Shown here piece after piece: positions 38,701 through 47,552 of a stretch of DNA of 64,000 bases (the first letter of the stretch is position 1; every line of letters begins with the position of its first letter). Below the pieces are notes generated by a model. The model saw only the letters and a list, made by a program, of their open reading frames with translations. It did no database searches and was not told the DNA's origin. The position numbers and the translations under genes were made by a program. Origin of the DNA: Chloroflexota bacterium (GTDB lineage: Bacteria > Chloroflexota > Anaerolineae > Promineifilales > Promineifilaceae); contig JAGOMA010000021.1 of NCBI GenBank assembly GCA_017993775.1, positions 34,487 to 98,486 on the forward strand. Direction: 5' to 3'.

Positions 38701-41700
38701 AACGGCCGTTTCCCCCACCTCACGCACCGTTATCATCAGCAACAACACCTTTGCCAACACCGCCTTCACCGTCACCCCGGCGCAATCGCTGGCAGTGGGC
38801 TGCGAAGTGGACGGCGTCGGCTTCCCCTGCACGGTGGAGGTGTATGATGAAGATGGCAACCTGGTGGCAATTGTTGATTTAACCAACACCAATCCAGAAA
38901 CGGTCATCACCAACCTGCCGCCCGGCAGCTACGAAGTGGTGATCGTTCCCAACGAACCGGGCTGGCCGGAGAGGTCCGATGTGGTGACGCTGGATGGCGG
39001 CACGCACGCTGAAGTGGGCTATCCCTTCAACCCCAGCAACCTGCAAACCATCGCCGGGTGGGCCTATTGGGATCGCTGCTATCCCCTGGGGCAGCGGGGC
39101 AATACCAACACTTGCACCGAGACCAACATCCCCAGCAACAACGACATTCCGGTGACGCTCTACAACGCCGCCGGAACGGTGATTAGTGTGACGGTAACGG
39201 CCGTTAGCACAGGCTGGAACACCGGTTATTACGTTTTCCCCAACCTGCCGGTGGGCAATTACCGGGTGGAAATCAGCTTCCCCGGCGGCTTTGTGCCCCA
39301 AACGGTCACCTCCGCCTGGCGCAACCTGACCGGCTTCGGCTCGCCGGAATATCTCAACTTCGGCTATACCCGCACCGAAAACCGTAGTCTGACCGGCTAT
39401 GCCTTTTACGATGTCAACAACAATAGCAGTTACGACGTAGGCATAGACGATCCCTACGCCGGGGCGGACATCACTGTCTCCACTTTAGCCGGAGCGCCTA
39501 TCTCCACGCACACCACCGCTTCAGACGGCTCCTTCACGGTTCTCTCCATCACCAGCGGCGAGTACCGGGTGGAGCTGAACACGCCCGACCTGCAACTGAC
39601 GCGCCTTGCCATTGTCCCGGCGTCGGGCGGCGTGCCCTGGGTGCAGTTCCCCCTGCTGCCCAACGATACCCGGCCGCGGGCCATCGTCTTCCTGGACAGC
39701 AACCAGGACGGCCAACTTAATCCGGCCGAGCAGCGATTAGGCGGCGTGAATGTGGCGCTGTCCAGTCAACCGTGCGGCGGCATTGCCGCGCCCATCGAAA
39801 CGAAAGCCACCAACAGCGACGGCCTGGCGCTCTTCACCAACCCGCTGACCCTGCAAATGGCCAACGGACCACAGGCCGCCGCGGCCGCACCCGGCAATCC
39901 GCCCGGCTGCGTCAAAATCGTCACCGCCAGCCTGCCTTCCGATGTGGCTCCGGCCAACACCAGCGGCGCGGCCATGCCCAAGAACAGCGGCGCGCCGGTG
40001 CTGCTGCCCGTCTACCCGCAAGGCACGCTGCTGGTGCAGGTGTTCTGGGATGTGGACGGCGATGGCGCACATGACAACAACGAGCCAATGCTGAGCAGCG
40101 GCACGGCGACGGTGGGCGGACAGACCAAAAGCTACAGCGAAAACGGGGCCACCTTTGTTTTGGCGACGGGCAGTTACAGCCTGAACGTGGTTGCCCCGGC
40201 AGGCTACACCATCAGCACGGCTCAGCCCATCAGCGTCGTGGTCGGGTCGGGAACGACAACGCGGAAGGTGGCGGCGCGGGTGGCGGGCGGCATCAATGGC
40301 GCGGTCATTGGTCCGGATGGGGCCATGGCCGGGACGACGGTGCGCCTGACCAATGTGACCACCAATCAAACCTATGACACACTGGCGGCAACGGGCTGCG
40401 CCGGTTGGTGCAGCGACGCTTTCTACCAGTTCGGCAATCTGCCCAGCGGCCAATACCGCCTGAGCATCCCGACCCTGCCGCCGGGCCACATTTTGGCGAG
40501 CGAGCCGGTGGTCAATTACACCACCGCCGGGCAGAGCATCCAGCAAAACCTGACGCTCAACCCGTTGGGCCACCTGAGCGGCGTGGTTTATCTGGATGAG
40601 AATGTGAATGGGCAGCGGGACAGCGGCGAAGCGGCGGCGACCGGCTATGTGGTCAGTTTGTTGAATGATGGCGGGCTGCCGGGGCAAACGGCCGTTCCCG
40701 ACGCCAACGGTTTCTACCTGTTTACGGAGTTGACGGCGGGTGTGCGCTACCTGGCGACGGTGGATTTGTACGTCAGCCAGGCGGCCAGCATGAGCGACAG
40801 CCTGACCGAAGCGCCGGGCGGGTTCCTGCCCGGCACACAGCCGGTGCAGGCCAACATTGGCATTTACCAGGGGGGTAGCGATCACAATTACAACACGGTG
40901 TACGGCCGTGTCAGCAGCGGCGGCGCGGGCGTGGCTGGGGTGCGCATCGGTTATTTCCATTGGGTAACGGGGCAGGGCTGCCAGCAGAGCAGCCCCACCT
41001 GGCAAAACCTGGAGACGACCAGCGACATCAACGGCGATTACAAGTTGCTAACCCACATGCTGCCGGGCAACGAAACCACCTACTGCATCACCGCCCGCGA
41101 CCTGTCCGGCTATGTGCAAAACAATACCCCGGCCACCGGCTCCAACTTCAGCTACCAGACCACCGGTGGCGCCATCGTCTGGAATCCGGGCTACTGGCAG
41201 CGGGACATCTCCCTGCTGCCGGCGGGGGCGCAGGCCAATCGCCTGAACAGCGGCGCGGTGATCCGTTGGTCGGCCTTCCGCGATGATAACCTGAACGGCG
41301 TCTGGGACGATGACGAACCGGCGCTGTCTGGTGTCAGTGTGGGTGGTAATACGTCTGGCATACTCATCGGTCTGGAGGATGGGGCGCACTCGCTGGCAGT
41401 GGTCGCGCCGACCGGCTACGCGCTCCTGCATGGCGGCGCGGTATCCGTCTGGCTGAACGGGGCGGACGTGACGTTGCCGCCGTTGCCTTTCCGTTTTGCC
41501 GGGGCGCTGCGCGGGCAGGCTTTTGCTGATGAAGACGGCGATGGCTGGCTGCGGCGCGGCGAAAGCGGCGTCTCCGGCGTGACCATCACCCTGACCGGCG
41601 CGGCTTCGGCCAGCGCGGTGACGGATGGCCTGGGCCGTTTCAGCCTGCCCAATCTGCCGAACGGAAATTACACGGTCAGTGTTACTCCTCCAGCGGGGTA

Positions 41701-42331
41701 CGCGGCTGTGTCGCCCCAAATCATCACGCTGAACAACGGCGGCGCGTTTTCGCTGGCCTTACGGCCGTTGGCCCAACTCTCCGGCGCAGTGTATGACGAT
41801 TGGGACGGCGACGGCCGTCGCGGGGCGGACGAACCGCTGATCGCCATGCCGATCACGGTGACGGTGGCGGGTGTGGGGGCGCAGCGCACAGCGTTGGGCG
41901 CGTTCCGCTTCTGGGACGTGGCGGCTGGCAATGTCACCATCACTCCCTGGTGGCAGGCGGTGAATCCGGCGGCGGCCAATCCCGCAACGAATGGCGCGGT
42001 GGGATTCCCTGCCGTGCCTGCCGGAACGGTGCGCGGCACAGCCTGGCTGGATGGCAGTAGCGATGGCCTCCGCCAGCCGTGGGAGTCGCCCTTGGCTGGT
42101 GTGGCGGTGACGGTGGCGGGGCAAACGGCCGTTACCGATGCCGAGGGCCGGTTTAGCGTTTACGGGGTTGCGCCGGGGACGTATGGGGTAACGGCCGTTT
42201 TGCCTGCTGGCTTAACGGCGGATATGGGAGAAGTGGTGGTAAGTGAAGGAAGGGGGGCGGTGGTGGGGGTGGCGGTCCAGGTACAGAGTGGATTTAGGGT
42301 GTATTTGCCGCTGGTGGTGAAACGGCCGTAG
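35720..42331 (+). CDS. Giant secreted beta-helix / PKD / SdrD-B-repeat surface protein
   Basis: 2203 residues from ATG 35720 (ATG 35723 equally possible; AGGA 10 nt upstream). Signal peptide about 1-32. A GSLRQAI.DAN motif (about 55) opens a right-handed beta-helix (to about 490) with NLISGN and IAGN.IG.D repeats. A PKD domain (about 585-660; YEWDLGDGN, VEHSYAAPG) follows. From 660 to 2180 are many Cna-B/SdrD-B and carboxypeptidase-regulatory-like units (NGRVWNDLDVDG, GQAFADEDGDGWL, GVVYLDENVNG) with Asp-rich calcium-type loops. It ends in FRVYLPLVVKRP. Likely a fibrous adhesin or sheath component. The frame is intact over 6.6 kb. Confidence 0.85.
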   Translation: MMRKRDSALSLLLTFLFMMGGLWGRTAVTHANPSQTTAATFTVTTTTDSGPGSLRQAITDANANPGLDTITFAIGATGSQQTIQPSALLPSITSPVFLDGWSQGGVGYNGPPLIELNGALAGSYGLRITAGSSTVRGLAINGFVSGVILLTADGNWIYGCHIGTDLAGETAVSNITGISISTNSNSNIIGVNGDGVGDAAEGNLISGNSDWGILFAQIATMHNVVAGNKIGTDITGMSAIRNGFGGSPRGGIYLGGYDNLVGSNFDGVSDDLERNLISGNANNSTSGILMQYVDQPGALPNAIAGNWIGVDATGLAALPNNYGMYSASGAMTGLIVRRNVISANTYDGIRVNMNQATVSDNLIGVAADGTTPLGNGNHGILLTGSDNQIGGTDSGEANIIAHNGTASAFFNGVLVSNTALRNTIRGNRIFANSRLGIDLRWPDGVNANDDDDPDTGGNNLQNYPIITFAQSYANGTTAVQGTLNSNPNTTFTLDFYYSAAADNSGHGEGEFYLGAGSAATDAGGDATFDVTLPATIPPSQFVSATATHADGSTSEFSLALAVGGVIDVPIQGLIAAHTGFGYSNDPVTFAASISAGTGVSYEWDLGDGNLAAGAFVEHSYAAPGVYTATVSASNNSSSAQAQTVVSVVEAANINGRVWNDLDVDGMLGIGEGGLAGVTVTAVGPTGTIEALTDADGRYQLFTPAPGLYTVSASANDRTPTTASPIPIPMGDNGGTVVDFGLHDTPPTGFGIIAGRAWVDLDGSGFPEPDEEALAGRQVDIYGSQFPLQTTTTDSSGLFSLLVPSNRTYLMWVFAPGFFPDERTFGTIWLSANAPLMNLHAPFARGGTVSGQVVKTSGAGVPNTLMHIGMPISATLTNANGSYTFLEQEPSENKVLGMVPPPPYVNYNGDGFRVFSLPPNSFVSENWLVERIGRLTVHTTQNIGSQSLPVGNIFFRVQGNGVDELLVTGLNGQAGFDLGAGTYTVTVLPEYLPPETAVSPTSRTVIISNNTFANTAFTVTPAQSLAVGCEVDGVGFPCTVEVYDEDGNLVAIVDLTNTNPETVITNLPPGSYEVVIVPNEPGWPERSDVVTLDGGTHAEVGYPFNPSNLQTIAGWAYWDRCYPLGQRGNTNTCTETNIPSNNDIPVTLYNAAGTVISVTVTAVSTGWNTGYYVFPNLPVGNYRVEISFPGGFVPQTVTSAWRNLTGFGSPEYLNFGYTRTENRSLTGYAFYDVNNNSSYDVGIDDPYAGADITVSTLAGAPISTHTTASDGSFTVLSITSGEYRVELNTPDLQLTRLAIVPASGGVPWVQFPLLPNDTRPRAIVFLDSNQDGQLNPAEQRLGGVNVALSSQPCGGIAAPIETKATNSDGLALFTNPLTLQMANGPQAAAAAPGNPPGCVKIVTASLPSDVAPANTSGAAMPKNSGAPVLLPVYPQGTLLVQVFWDVDGDGAHDNNEPMLSSGTATVGGQTKSYSENGATFVLATGSYSLNVVAPAGYTISTAQPISVVVGSGTTTRKVAARVAGGINGAVIGPDGAMAGTTVRLTNVTTNQTYDTLAATGCAGWCSDAFYQFGNLPSGQYRLSIPTLPPGHILASEPVVNYTTAGQSIQQNLTLNPLGHLSGVVYLDENVNGQRDSGEAAATGYVVSLLNDGGLPGQTAVPDANGFYLFTELTAGVRYLATVDLYVSQAASMSDSLTEAPGGFLPGTQPVQANIGIYQGGSDHNYNTVYGRVSSGGAGVAGVRIGYFHWVTGQGCQQSSPTWQNLETTSDINGDYKLLTHMLPGNETTYCITARDLSGYVQNNTPATGSNFSYQTTGGAIVWNPGYWQRDISLLPAGAQANRLNSGAVIRWSAFRDDNLNGVWDDDEPALSGVSVGGNTSGILIGLEDGAHSLAVVAPTGYALLHGGAVSVWLNGADVTLPPLPFRFAGALRGQAFADEDGDGWLRRGESGVSGVTITLTGAASASAVTDGLGRFSLPNLPNGNYTVSVTPPAGYAAVSPQIITLNNGGAFSLALRPLAQLSGAVYDDWDGDGRRGADEPLIAMPITVTVAGVGAQRTALGAFRFWDVAAGNVTITPWWQAVNPAAANPATNGAVGFPAVPAGTVRGTAWLDGSSDGLRQPWESPLAGVAVTVAGQTAVTDAEGRFSVYGVAPGTYGVTAVLPAGLTADMGEVVVSEGRGAVVGVAVQVQSGFRVYLPLVVKRP

Positions 42332-42332
42332 A

Positions 42333-42375
42333 AAAAGACTGGCGTAGGGTCTTGGGGACTCTACGCCAGTCTTTT
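42333..42375 (+). terminator. Rho-independent terminator of the giant surface gene
   Basis: AAAAGACTGGCGTAG (42333-42347) and CTACGCCAGTCTTTT (42361-42375) form a perfect 15-bp stem with a 13-nt loop, starting 2 nt after the stop codon. The A-run/T-run at the stem base gives a bidirectional shape. Confidence 0.88.
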
Positions 42376-42631
42376 GTGGCCGGGGTAATGATAACAATTA
42401 CCCCTTGAATCGCTGTTTGATGTATTCCTGTGTCCACTAAAACGGGGGAACCCCAACTTGAAAATCCCCATAAACACAGTACACTATTTTTGGATTTCGG
42501 CTTGCACAGCAGATGGGGCATTGAAAGTTTTGAAATCATAGTCGACTCCCCAATTTAAACGACATCATTTTAATACGAAAGTGATCCACAGGTTGAACTG
42601 TAGCCAATGCACGGAACCTGAAAGAGTAATT
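42376..42631. other. Intergenic region upstream of the LuxR regulator
   Basis: AT-richer than sequence to the left; no gene seen. The open frame of the following regulator extends to 42581, but with no start signal there. Base composition begins to change here. Confidence 0.4.
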
Positions 42632-45301
42632 ATGTCTCACCTATTAAAGACCAAACTATACCCACCACCAGTCACATCAGAGTTAGTGCCACGCGAAGGG
42701 CTTTTGGAACGATTGGAAAGAAATGGGGAAAAACGGCCGTTTACACTCATCTCTGCTCCGGCCGGTTTTGGCAAGAGTATGCTGGCCAGCATGTGGCTGG
42801 AACGCTGCCACTGCCCCAGCGGTTGGGTCTCCCTTGATGAGAGAGACAATGATCTACCTACCTTCACCGCTTACCTGCTGGCAGCAATCAAAATAGCCTT
42901 CCCCGATATTTCCTTACAATCTGAGGCGCTCCTGGAAACACCAACCCCGTTACCACCGTCCATACTGGCACGCAGCCTACTCAACGATCTTGACCAAATA
43001 AAAAAGCCATCCATCCTGGTGTTGGACGATCTCCATGTCATTCACGATAAAGCCATCTTCGATTTCCTAACTGAAATAATGGAACATCCACCACGCGCCC
43101 TGCACATGGTACTGATAAGCCGCCAGGATCCCCCGCTGCCAGTTGCTTCGCTGCGAGTTTACCGGCGTATCACGGAGATCCGAATGCGAGATTTGCGCTT
43201 TACGCCAACAGAAGCAGCCAAACTCCTCAACCAGGTTTTGCAACGAGAAATCGAAGAGGACTTAGCCAGCGAATGGACTCACCAAACAGAAGGTTGGCCA
43301 ACCGCGCTGCACCTGGTTGCCCTTTCTCTCCGTTCTCGCTCGGGAACGACTCATATAAGAGCGAGCGTTCAAGATCATAGTCAACACTTACAGGAATACT
43401 TATTGGTTGAAGTGCTCAACGCTATTTCGCCAGACAAACAAACATGGCTGCTAAAAACCGCCCTGTTAGACCGTTTCTGTGCCCCTTTATGCGAAGCTGT
43501 TTGTCAGGAAGAAGGAGCGCATCTCACGGGGCAGACATTTATGAGTTGGTTGCAGCAATCCAATTTATTCCTGGTTTCTCTGGATGATCAGGGTGAATGG
43601 TTTCGCTTCCACCATCTCTTCCAACATCATTTGCAGAATCTGCTTCAGAAACAAGTAAGCGATGAGGAAATTGCCAACCACCATCTACGCGCCAGCCGGT
43701 GGTTGGCTGAAAATGGGTGGGTTGAAGAAGCTATTCATCATGCGCTGCTTGCCGGAGATACAGAAACGGCCGTTGCTATTTTTATTCAAAAACGCCTTCA
43801 ACTTATGAATAAAGATCAGTGGAATAACTTGGAACATATGATAAATATGCTTCCTGAGACAGCCGTCGCGCATAATCTGATCCTTTTACTCACCAAAGCC
43901 CATATTGCCAGCGCTCGTAGCAAAGATGCTGAGCTTTTCAAATGTTGGGAGCAAGCGAAACGTCTTGTTAATGACCTCCCACCTCAATCACCGATTGAGA
44001 GAGAAGTCCAGGGAGAAATCTCTCTATTACAATGCATAGAAGCCCTCTTTAATGGGCAAGCCGCCGATCTAATTGTTTACGGAAAAAGGGCAAATGAATA
44101 TTTGCCGAAAGAGGCACTTCACCTGCGTAGTGCTGCCATGGGATTCTTATTAGGAGGATTTCAAATGTCAGGTGATCTGGGCCAAGCTGTCTCGCTCATC
44201 AACGAGTCACTGATAACCTCCACCTGGCCGCCATTCATACATACAAAACTACTCCTCTACTTGGGTTTCGTTCACTTTATGGATGGTGATTTACCCGGAG
44301 CAAAACATCATATAAGTGAAAGTTTGCGCCTAAGCAACAAATATGAATTGGGGATTGTACGCAGCCAGGCATACTATTTTCTTGGAAAAATCAACTATCT
44401 GCTCAATGATCTGACCGCAGCGGAAGCAAATCTATTACCCCTACTAGAGAGCCCTGCTTTTTCCGCCCCATCCTACCTTGCCCATGCTGTCTGTATGCTG
44501 TCCCGTATTTATCACCATCAAAACAAGCCTGAAGAGGCTAGTCGAATCCTTGAGCAAACCACCACCTATTTTGAAGCGTCATGGAATTGGACAGCACTGG
44601 GAATTGTTCGTGCATTTGAAGTTGAGTTAGCGCTTGATCAGGGTGATTTTATTCGGGCAAATTACTTGAGTTCATTAGTTGATTTTAATGCGCGTCCGCC
44701 ACTTTGGTTTTATTACGTGCCGCAGCTAACGCCGATAAAAATTCTCTTAGCGCAACAATCACCCCATCATATTGAAGAAGCTCTGTCTAATCTAGCGCAA
44801 TTAGAAGACGATATACGCGCACTCAATCGGAAGACAATTCACATTGATGTATTGGCTTTGCAAGCGCTGGCTTATGAAGCACAAGAAAACTGGGAGAAAG
44901 CGGCTGAGAAACTCGATAGGGCGCTGCGCTTGGCGAAGCCGGGCGGTTTCATCCGCAACTTCGTTGACCTGGGACCGCCTATGGCCGGCCTGATGAGTCG
45001 GCTGCAAAAGCAAAACAATACGGCTATGGGGTCATATATTTCCCAGATTTTGCCTGCTTTTCCAACGGTGAACCAGAGCCCCCCTGCTCCCGCTCTAAAT
45101 ACCGTGTTAAGCAGACGGGAGTTACAAACCTTGAAATTGCTGAACACGGATCTTTCACCTGAAGAGATTGCGGTTCAAATGAGTATTTCTCCAGCCACCG
45201 TGCGCACCCACACTCGGAATATTTACACCAAATTGAAGGTAAACGGCCGCATCCAAGCCGTGTATCGTGCCAAAGAATTGGGATTGATAGCGTCCATCTG
45301 A
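42632..45301 (+). CDS. MalT-like LuxR-family STAND regulator
   Basis: 889 residues from ATG 42632 (MSHLLKTKLYPPPV, the usual start of this family; an upstream in-frame ATG at 42581 is unlikely). STAND ATPase with Walker A APAGFGKS (42-49), Walker B SILVLDDLHVI (about 135), and a TGWPTALHL-type QTEGWPTALHLVALS motif. A helical TPR-like sensor covers about 370-800. The C-terminal LuxR/NarL-type HTH (about 825-885) reads LSRRELQTLKLLNTDLSPEEIAVQMSI split by RTHTRNIYTKLKV. It precedes the co-oriented envelope island and a 7-2-7 inverted repeat, so it may control them. It has few ACGGCCGT sites. Confidence 0.9.
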   Translation: MSHLLKTKLYPPPVTSELVPREGLLERLERNGEKRPFTLISAPAGFGKSMLASMWLERCHCPSGWVSLDERDNDLPTFTAYLLAAIKIAFPDISLQSEALLETPTPLPPSILARSLLNDLDQIKKPSILVLDDLHVIHDKAIFDFLTEIMEHPPRALHMVLISRQDPPLPVASLRVYRRITEIRMRDLRFTPTEAAKLLNQVLQREIEEDLASEWTHQTEGWPTALHLVALSLRSRSGTTHIRASVQDHSQHLQEYLLVEVLNAISPDKQTWLLKTALLDRFCAPLCEAVCQEEGAHLTGQTFMSWLQQSNLFLVSLDDQGEWFRFHHLFQHHLQNLLQKQVSDEEIANHHLRASRWLAENGWVEEAIHHALLAGDTETAVAIFIQKRLQLMNKDQWNNLEHMINMLPETAVAHNLILLLTKAHIASARSKDAELFKCWEQAKRLVNDLPPQSPIEREVQGEISLLQCIEALFNGQAADLIVYGKRANEYLPKEALHLRSAAMGFLLGGFQMSGDLGQAVSLINESLITSTWPPFIHTKLLLYLGFVHFMDGDLPGAKHHISESLRLSNKYELGIVRSQAYYFLGKINYLLNDLTAAEANLLPLLESPAFSAPSYLAHAVCMLSRIYHHQNKPEEASRILEQTTTYFEASWNWTALGIVRAFEVELALDQGDFIRANYLSSLVDFNARPPLWFYYVPQLTPIKILLAQQSPHHIEEALSNLAQLEDDIRALNRKTIHIDVLALQALAYEAQENWEKAAEKLDRALRLAKPGGFIRNFVDLGPPMAGLMSRLQKQNNTAMGSYISQILPAFPTVNQSPPAPALNTVLSRRELQTLKLLNTDLSPEEIAVQMSISPATVRTHTRNIYTKLKVNGRIQAVYRAKELGLIASI

Positions 45302-45340
45302 TAAATCACCCCTCTGTTGAATAATAAAATACCCAAAAAT

Positions 45341-45356
45341 TACCTAATTTTAGGTA
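45341..45356. promoter_or_regulatory. 7-2-7 inverted repeat, candidate LuxR/NarL-type operator
   Basis: TACCTAA-TT-TTAGGTA: two perfect 7-bp half-sites separated by 2 bp, the spacing used by NarL-type dimers. It lies 40 bp after the LuxR regulator gene and 138 bp before the first small gene of the island. Target and protein are inferred. Confidence 0.45.
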
Positions 45357-45493
45357 TAGGAATTGCGGGAAGTAACCTGCACAATACTTATACATAAGCT
45401 GAACTAGGTTGTTCAGCACAGCATAGGGTTTTGTTTCCTGATCCATTCATCGTTCCCCATTCAATATAGTTGCTTTATCAAAAATCGGTATAT

Positions 45494-45733
45494 ATGAAAT
45501 TCCCTTACGATAATCCTGGTGTTTATGCCATTCATATCGCAGGCAGAGTTGAATCCAGTTGGGTTGACTATTTAGGCGGATTGACGGTGAGGTATGAAGA
45601 GGATCAAAGCGGTGCGCCTATCTCTGTTCTGAAAGGTTCGTTGCCGGATCAGGCCGCGCTATTAGGCATCCTGACAGCACTCTATAATGCCCGATTTCCG
45701 TTGTTGTTCGTCAGATACCTCAGATCTGAGTAA
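45494..45733 (+). CDS. Small hypothetical protein
   Basis: 79 residues from ATG 45494 (MKFPYDNPGVYAIHI). Features: GRVESSWVDYLGGLTVRYEED and ALLGILTALYNARFPLLFVRYL. Similar small proteins seem to occur widely in Chloroflexota and other environmental bacteria as solitary genes, from memory. No signal peptide. Function unknown. It is the first gene after the LuxR regulator. Confidence 0.65.
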   Translation: MKFPYDNPGVYAIHIAGRVESSWVDYLGGLTVRYEEDQSGAPISVLKGSLPDQAALLGILTALYNARFPLLFVRYLRSE

Positions 45734-45792
45734 GAAACATTTCAGTCGTGTCTTTAAATTCAACTACTTTAAGTAGATAAAAGGAGAAACAC

Positions 45793-46200
45793 ATGCCAAC
45801 TTATTTTGAACTGGCTCAAGCTTTAGCTGATGCTGGCTATGTATCAGATGCAGACATTCAGGCAGCAGTCGATATTTTGACTGACGCTTTAATCATAGAG
45901 GCCGCCGAAGCTGTCGAGGCAGAAGCGATGGACGATTACAGTGAACAAGAAGATCTAATCGCTAAAGCAGAGAATTGGGTCGCGGAAGACGCCGTTGCGG
46001 GTCACGTTGAGTTGGCTGAAATCGATACAGACATTATCGTGGATGCGGCCGATCAAGCCCTGGCAGATCGAGATAAGGTCATTATTGCCGAGGCTGTCAT
46101 TGATGCTGCCTATGAAGATGCAGCGGCGGCTTTGTTAGCTGCTGAAATAATCGACGCCGCCAATGTAACGGCCGTTGCCGCTTTATTGGCCGATCTCTAA
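45793..46200 (+). CDS. Acidic alanine-rich protein of unknown function
   Basis: 135 residues, about one third Ala and strongly acidic (many Asp/Glu, few basic residues), predicted all-helical without membrane segments. Repeated patterns such as IIEAAEAVEAEA, IIVDAADQALAD and IIAEAVIDAAYEDAAAALLAAEIIDAA suggest heptad or helical repeats. An AAGGAG site lies 8 nt before the ATG. The leader AAGGAGAAACAC is also found before the UPF0114 gene at 48501. The stop is 2 nt before the phosphatase start, so the two are coupled. Possible partner or scaffold of the phosphatase; not recognised. Confidence 0.7.
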   Translation: MPTYFELAQALADAGYVSDADIQAAVDILTDALIIEAAEAVEAEAMDDYSEQEDLIAKAENWVAEDAVAGHVELAEIDTDIIVDAADQALADRDKVIIAEAVIDAAYEDAAAALLAAEIIDAANVTAVAALLADL

Positions 46201-46202
46201 AA

Positions 46203-46712
46203 ATGACCTCCATCATTCGCTTGATTCGAGACAAAATACGGGGCATCCCCAAAGATGCACCCCTTGATTACTCCCGTATCACTGAAAACCTGTACATAGG
46301 GGCTTGGCCCACAAAATACAACGTTGAAACCATCAAATCTTTAGATGTCACCCTCATCATTGCCACCATCCTGGAGCGAACTGATAAAGAGCTAAACCAG
46401 CCCCCGCTGCGACTGGTTCATACCCGCGCCACCGATCTGGGTTCGCGTCTCATCTACCCCACAAAACAACTTTTAAAGGGTGTGGCACCGGCCGTTGCCC
46501 ACATTCAAAATGGGGGCAACGTGATGGTTTTTTGTAAAGCAGGCAGACATCGCAGTGCCGCGATGACCTCCTGTATTTTAGTCGGGCTAGGCCATACGAC
46601 AGATGAAGCGATCAAAATTGTGGAAGATGCACGGCCAGAAGTGGAAATACGAGAAGCCATTCGCCAGACCATCTACAATTTTGAGCAAGTGTGGAAAGCA
46701 CCCCCCCAATAA
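46203..46712 (+). CDS. Dual-specificity/tyrosine-like protein phosphatase
   Basis: 169 residues. YSRITENLYIGAWPT near the start and the P-loop FCKAGRHRSAAM with Cys111 and Arg117 (C-x5-R) identify a DSP-type phosphatase. The general-acid Asp is probably D78 in RATDLG. Cytosolic; dephosphorylates Ser/Thr/Tyr or possibly phospholipid or nucleotide substrates. Its start almost overlaps the end of the acidic protein gene, suggesting linked function. The His usual before the P-loop Cys is Phe here. Confidence 0.8.
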   Translation: MTSIIRLIRDKIRGIPKDAPLDYSRITENLYIGAWPTKYNVETIKSLDVTLIIATILERTDKELNQPPLRLVHTRATDLGSRLIYPTKQLLKGVAPAVAHIQNGGNVMVFCKAGRHRSAAMTSCILVGLGHTTDEAIKIVEDARPEVEIREAIRQTIYNFEQVWKAPPQ

Positions 46713-46814
46713 TCCCGAGGTAGTTCGGGTCAAAATTAGTTTGTTCATGCCATTTCTTGGCAGTTTTTAGATGTGGTATTAAAAGTTTATTTATTTAAAT
46801 AAGGAGTGGTAAAT

Positions 46815-47441
46815 ATGAGTAAAAAAGATAAGGGTCAAGCCGCTGTATACAATATCGTTGCCTTCAATTTTGATGGCAAAGATACCGCTAAAGAAACCAT
46901 TAAAGAAGCCAAAAAAGCTGGTGCATTAGATGGATATGCCATCGTCGTCGAAGCGATTGTTGAGCAAGATGCAAAAGGCAAAGTTCATATGCACGAACCA
47001 GGTCATGGCATTATGGGCGGCGCGATTGGCGGCGGCGGCGGTGCTTTGTTAGGTTTGATTGGCGGCCCCGCAGGCTTGTTGGCGTGGACTGTTGGCGGCG
47101 CTGTTGTCGGTGGCGCAGCTGGAAAATACCTCGGTCGTCCTATCTCCAAAGGGGATTTGAAAGAGATTGGCGAAGCGATGGCTCCCGATACCTCCGCTTT
47201 CTTGCTCTTACTGGAAGATGCCGAAACCGAAGGCGCAGTCAAGAGCATGTCTGGTTATAGTGCTGCTGTGGTTACGCTGACTGTCGGCGATGAGCTATCT
47301 GGTCAAATCGCCTCTTACGTCGCTGGCGCAGCCGCCGACGATCAAGGCAATGTTGTCGCTGGCGAAGCGGGTGTTGCGGCTGATGACGAAGGTAACGTTG
47401 TTGCTGGCGCAGAAGGTGCCGCCGTTGAATTTGGTAGCTAA
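46815..47441 (+). CDS. DUF1269-like membrane-associated protein with C-terminal tandem repeat
   Basis: 208 residues from ATG 46815 (AAGGAG 8 nt upstream; GTG 46806 rejected). After a ferredoxin-like N-terminal part (VAFNFDGKDTAKETIKEAKK) comes a long Gly/Ala-rich segment (about 65-103) able to insert in a membrane, then a second domain (MAPDTSAFLLLLEDAETE). The C-terminus carries two copies of AADD[QE]GNVVAG. This resembles the DUF1269/DUF1269-glycine-zipper proteins seen in stress clusters. Function unknown. Confidence 0.7.
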   Translation: MSKKDKGQAAVYNIVAFNFDGKDTAKETIKEAKKAGALDGYAIVVEAIVEQDAKGKVHMHEPGHGIMGGAIGGGGGALLGLIGGPAGLLAWTVGGAVVGGAAGKYLGRPISKGDLKEIGEAMAPDTSAFLLLLEDAETEGAVKSMSGYSAAVVTLTVGDELSGQIASYVAGAAADDQGNVVAGEAGVAADDEGNVVAGAEGAAVEFGS

Positions 47442-47495
47442 CCAATAAAATAAAAATAGTAGTCGCATTCAAGAAGTTTGCATGAACAATAAATG

Positions 47496-47552
47496 GGCAA
47501 GCAACAGCGAGAATTTTCCAAATTTTCGCTGTTGCTTGCCTACTTTTTTATA
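47496..47552 (+). terminator. Rho-independent terminator
   Basis: GGCAAGCAACAGCGA (47496-47510) pairs perfectly with TCGCTGTTGCTTGCC (47526-47540), extended by GA-A/TTT pairs, and is followed by TACTTTTTTATA. It closes the transcript of the DUF1269-like gene. Confidence 0.9.

Noticed and set aside
39737..41005. 422-codon open frame on the minus strand in the giant surface gene
   Set aside because: Lies opposite an intact 2203-codon gene with recognised domains; His/Arg/Gly-rich shadow without motifs.
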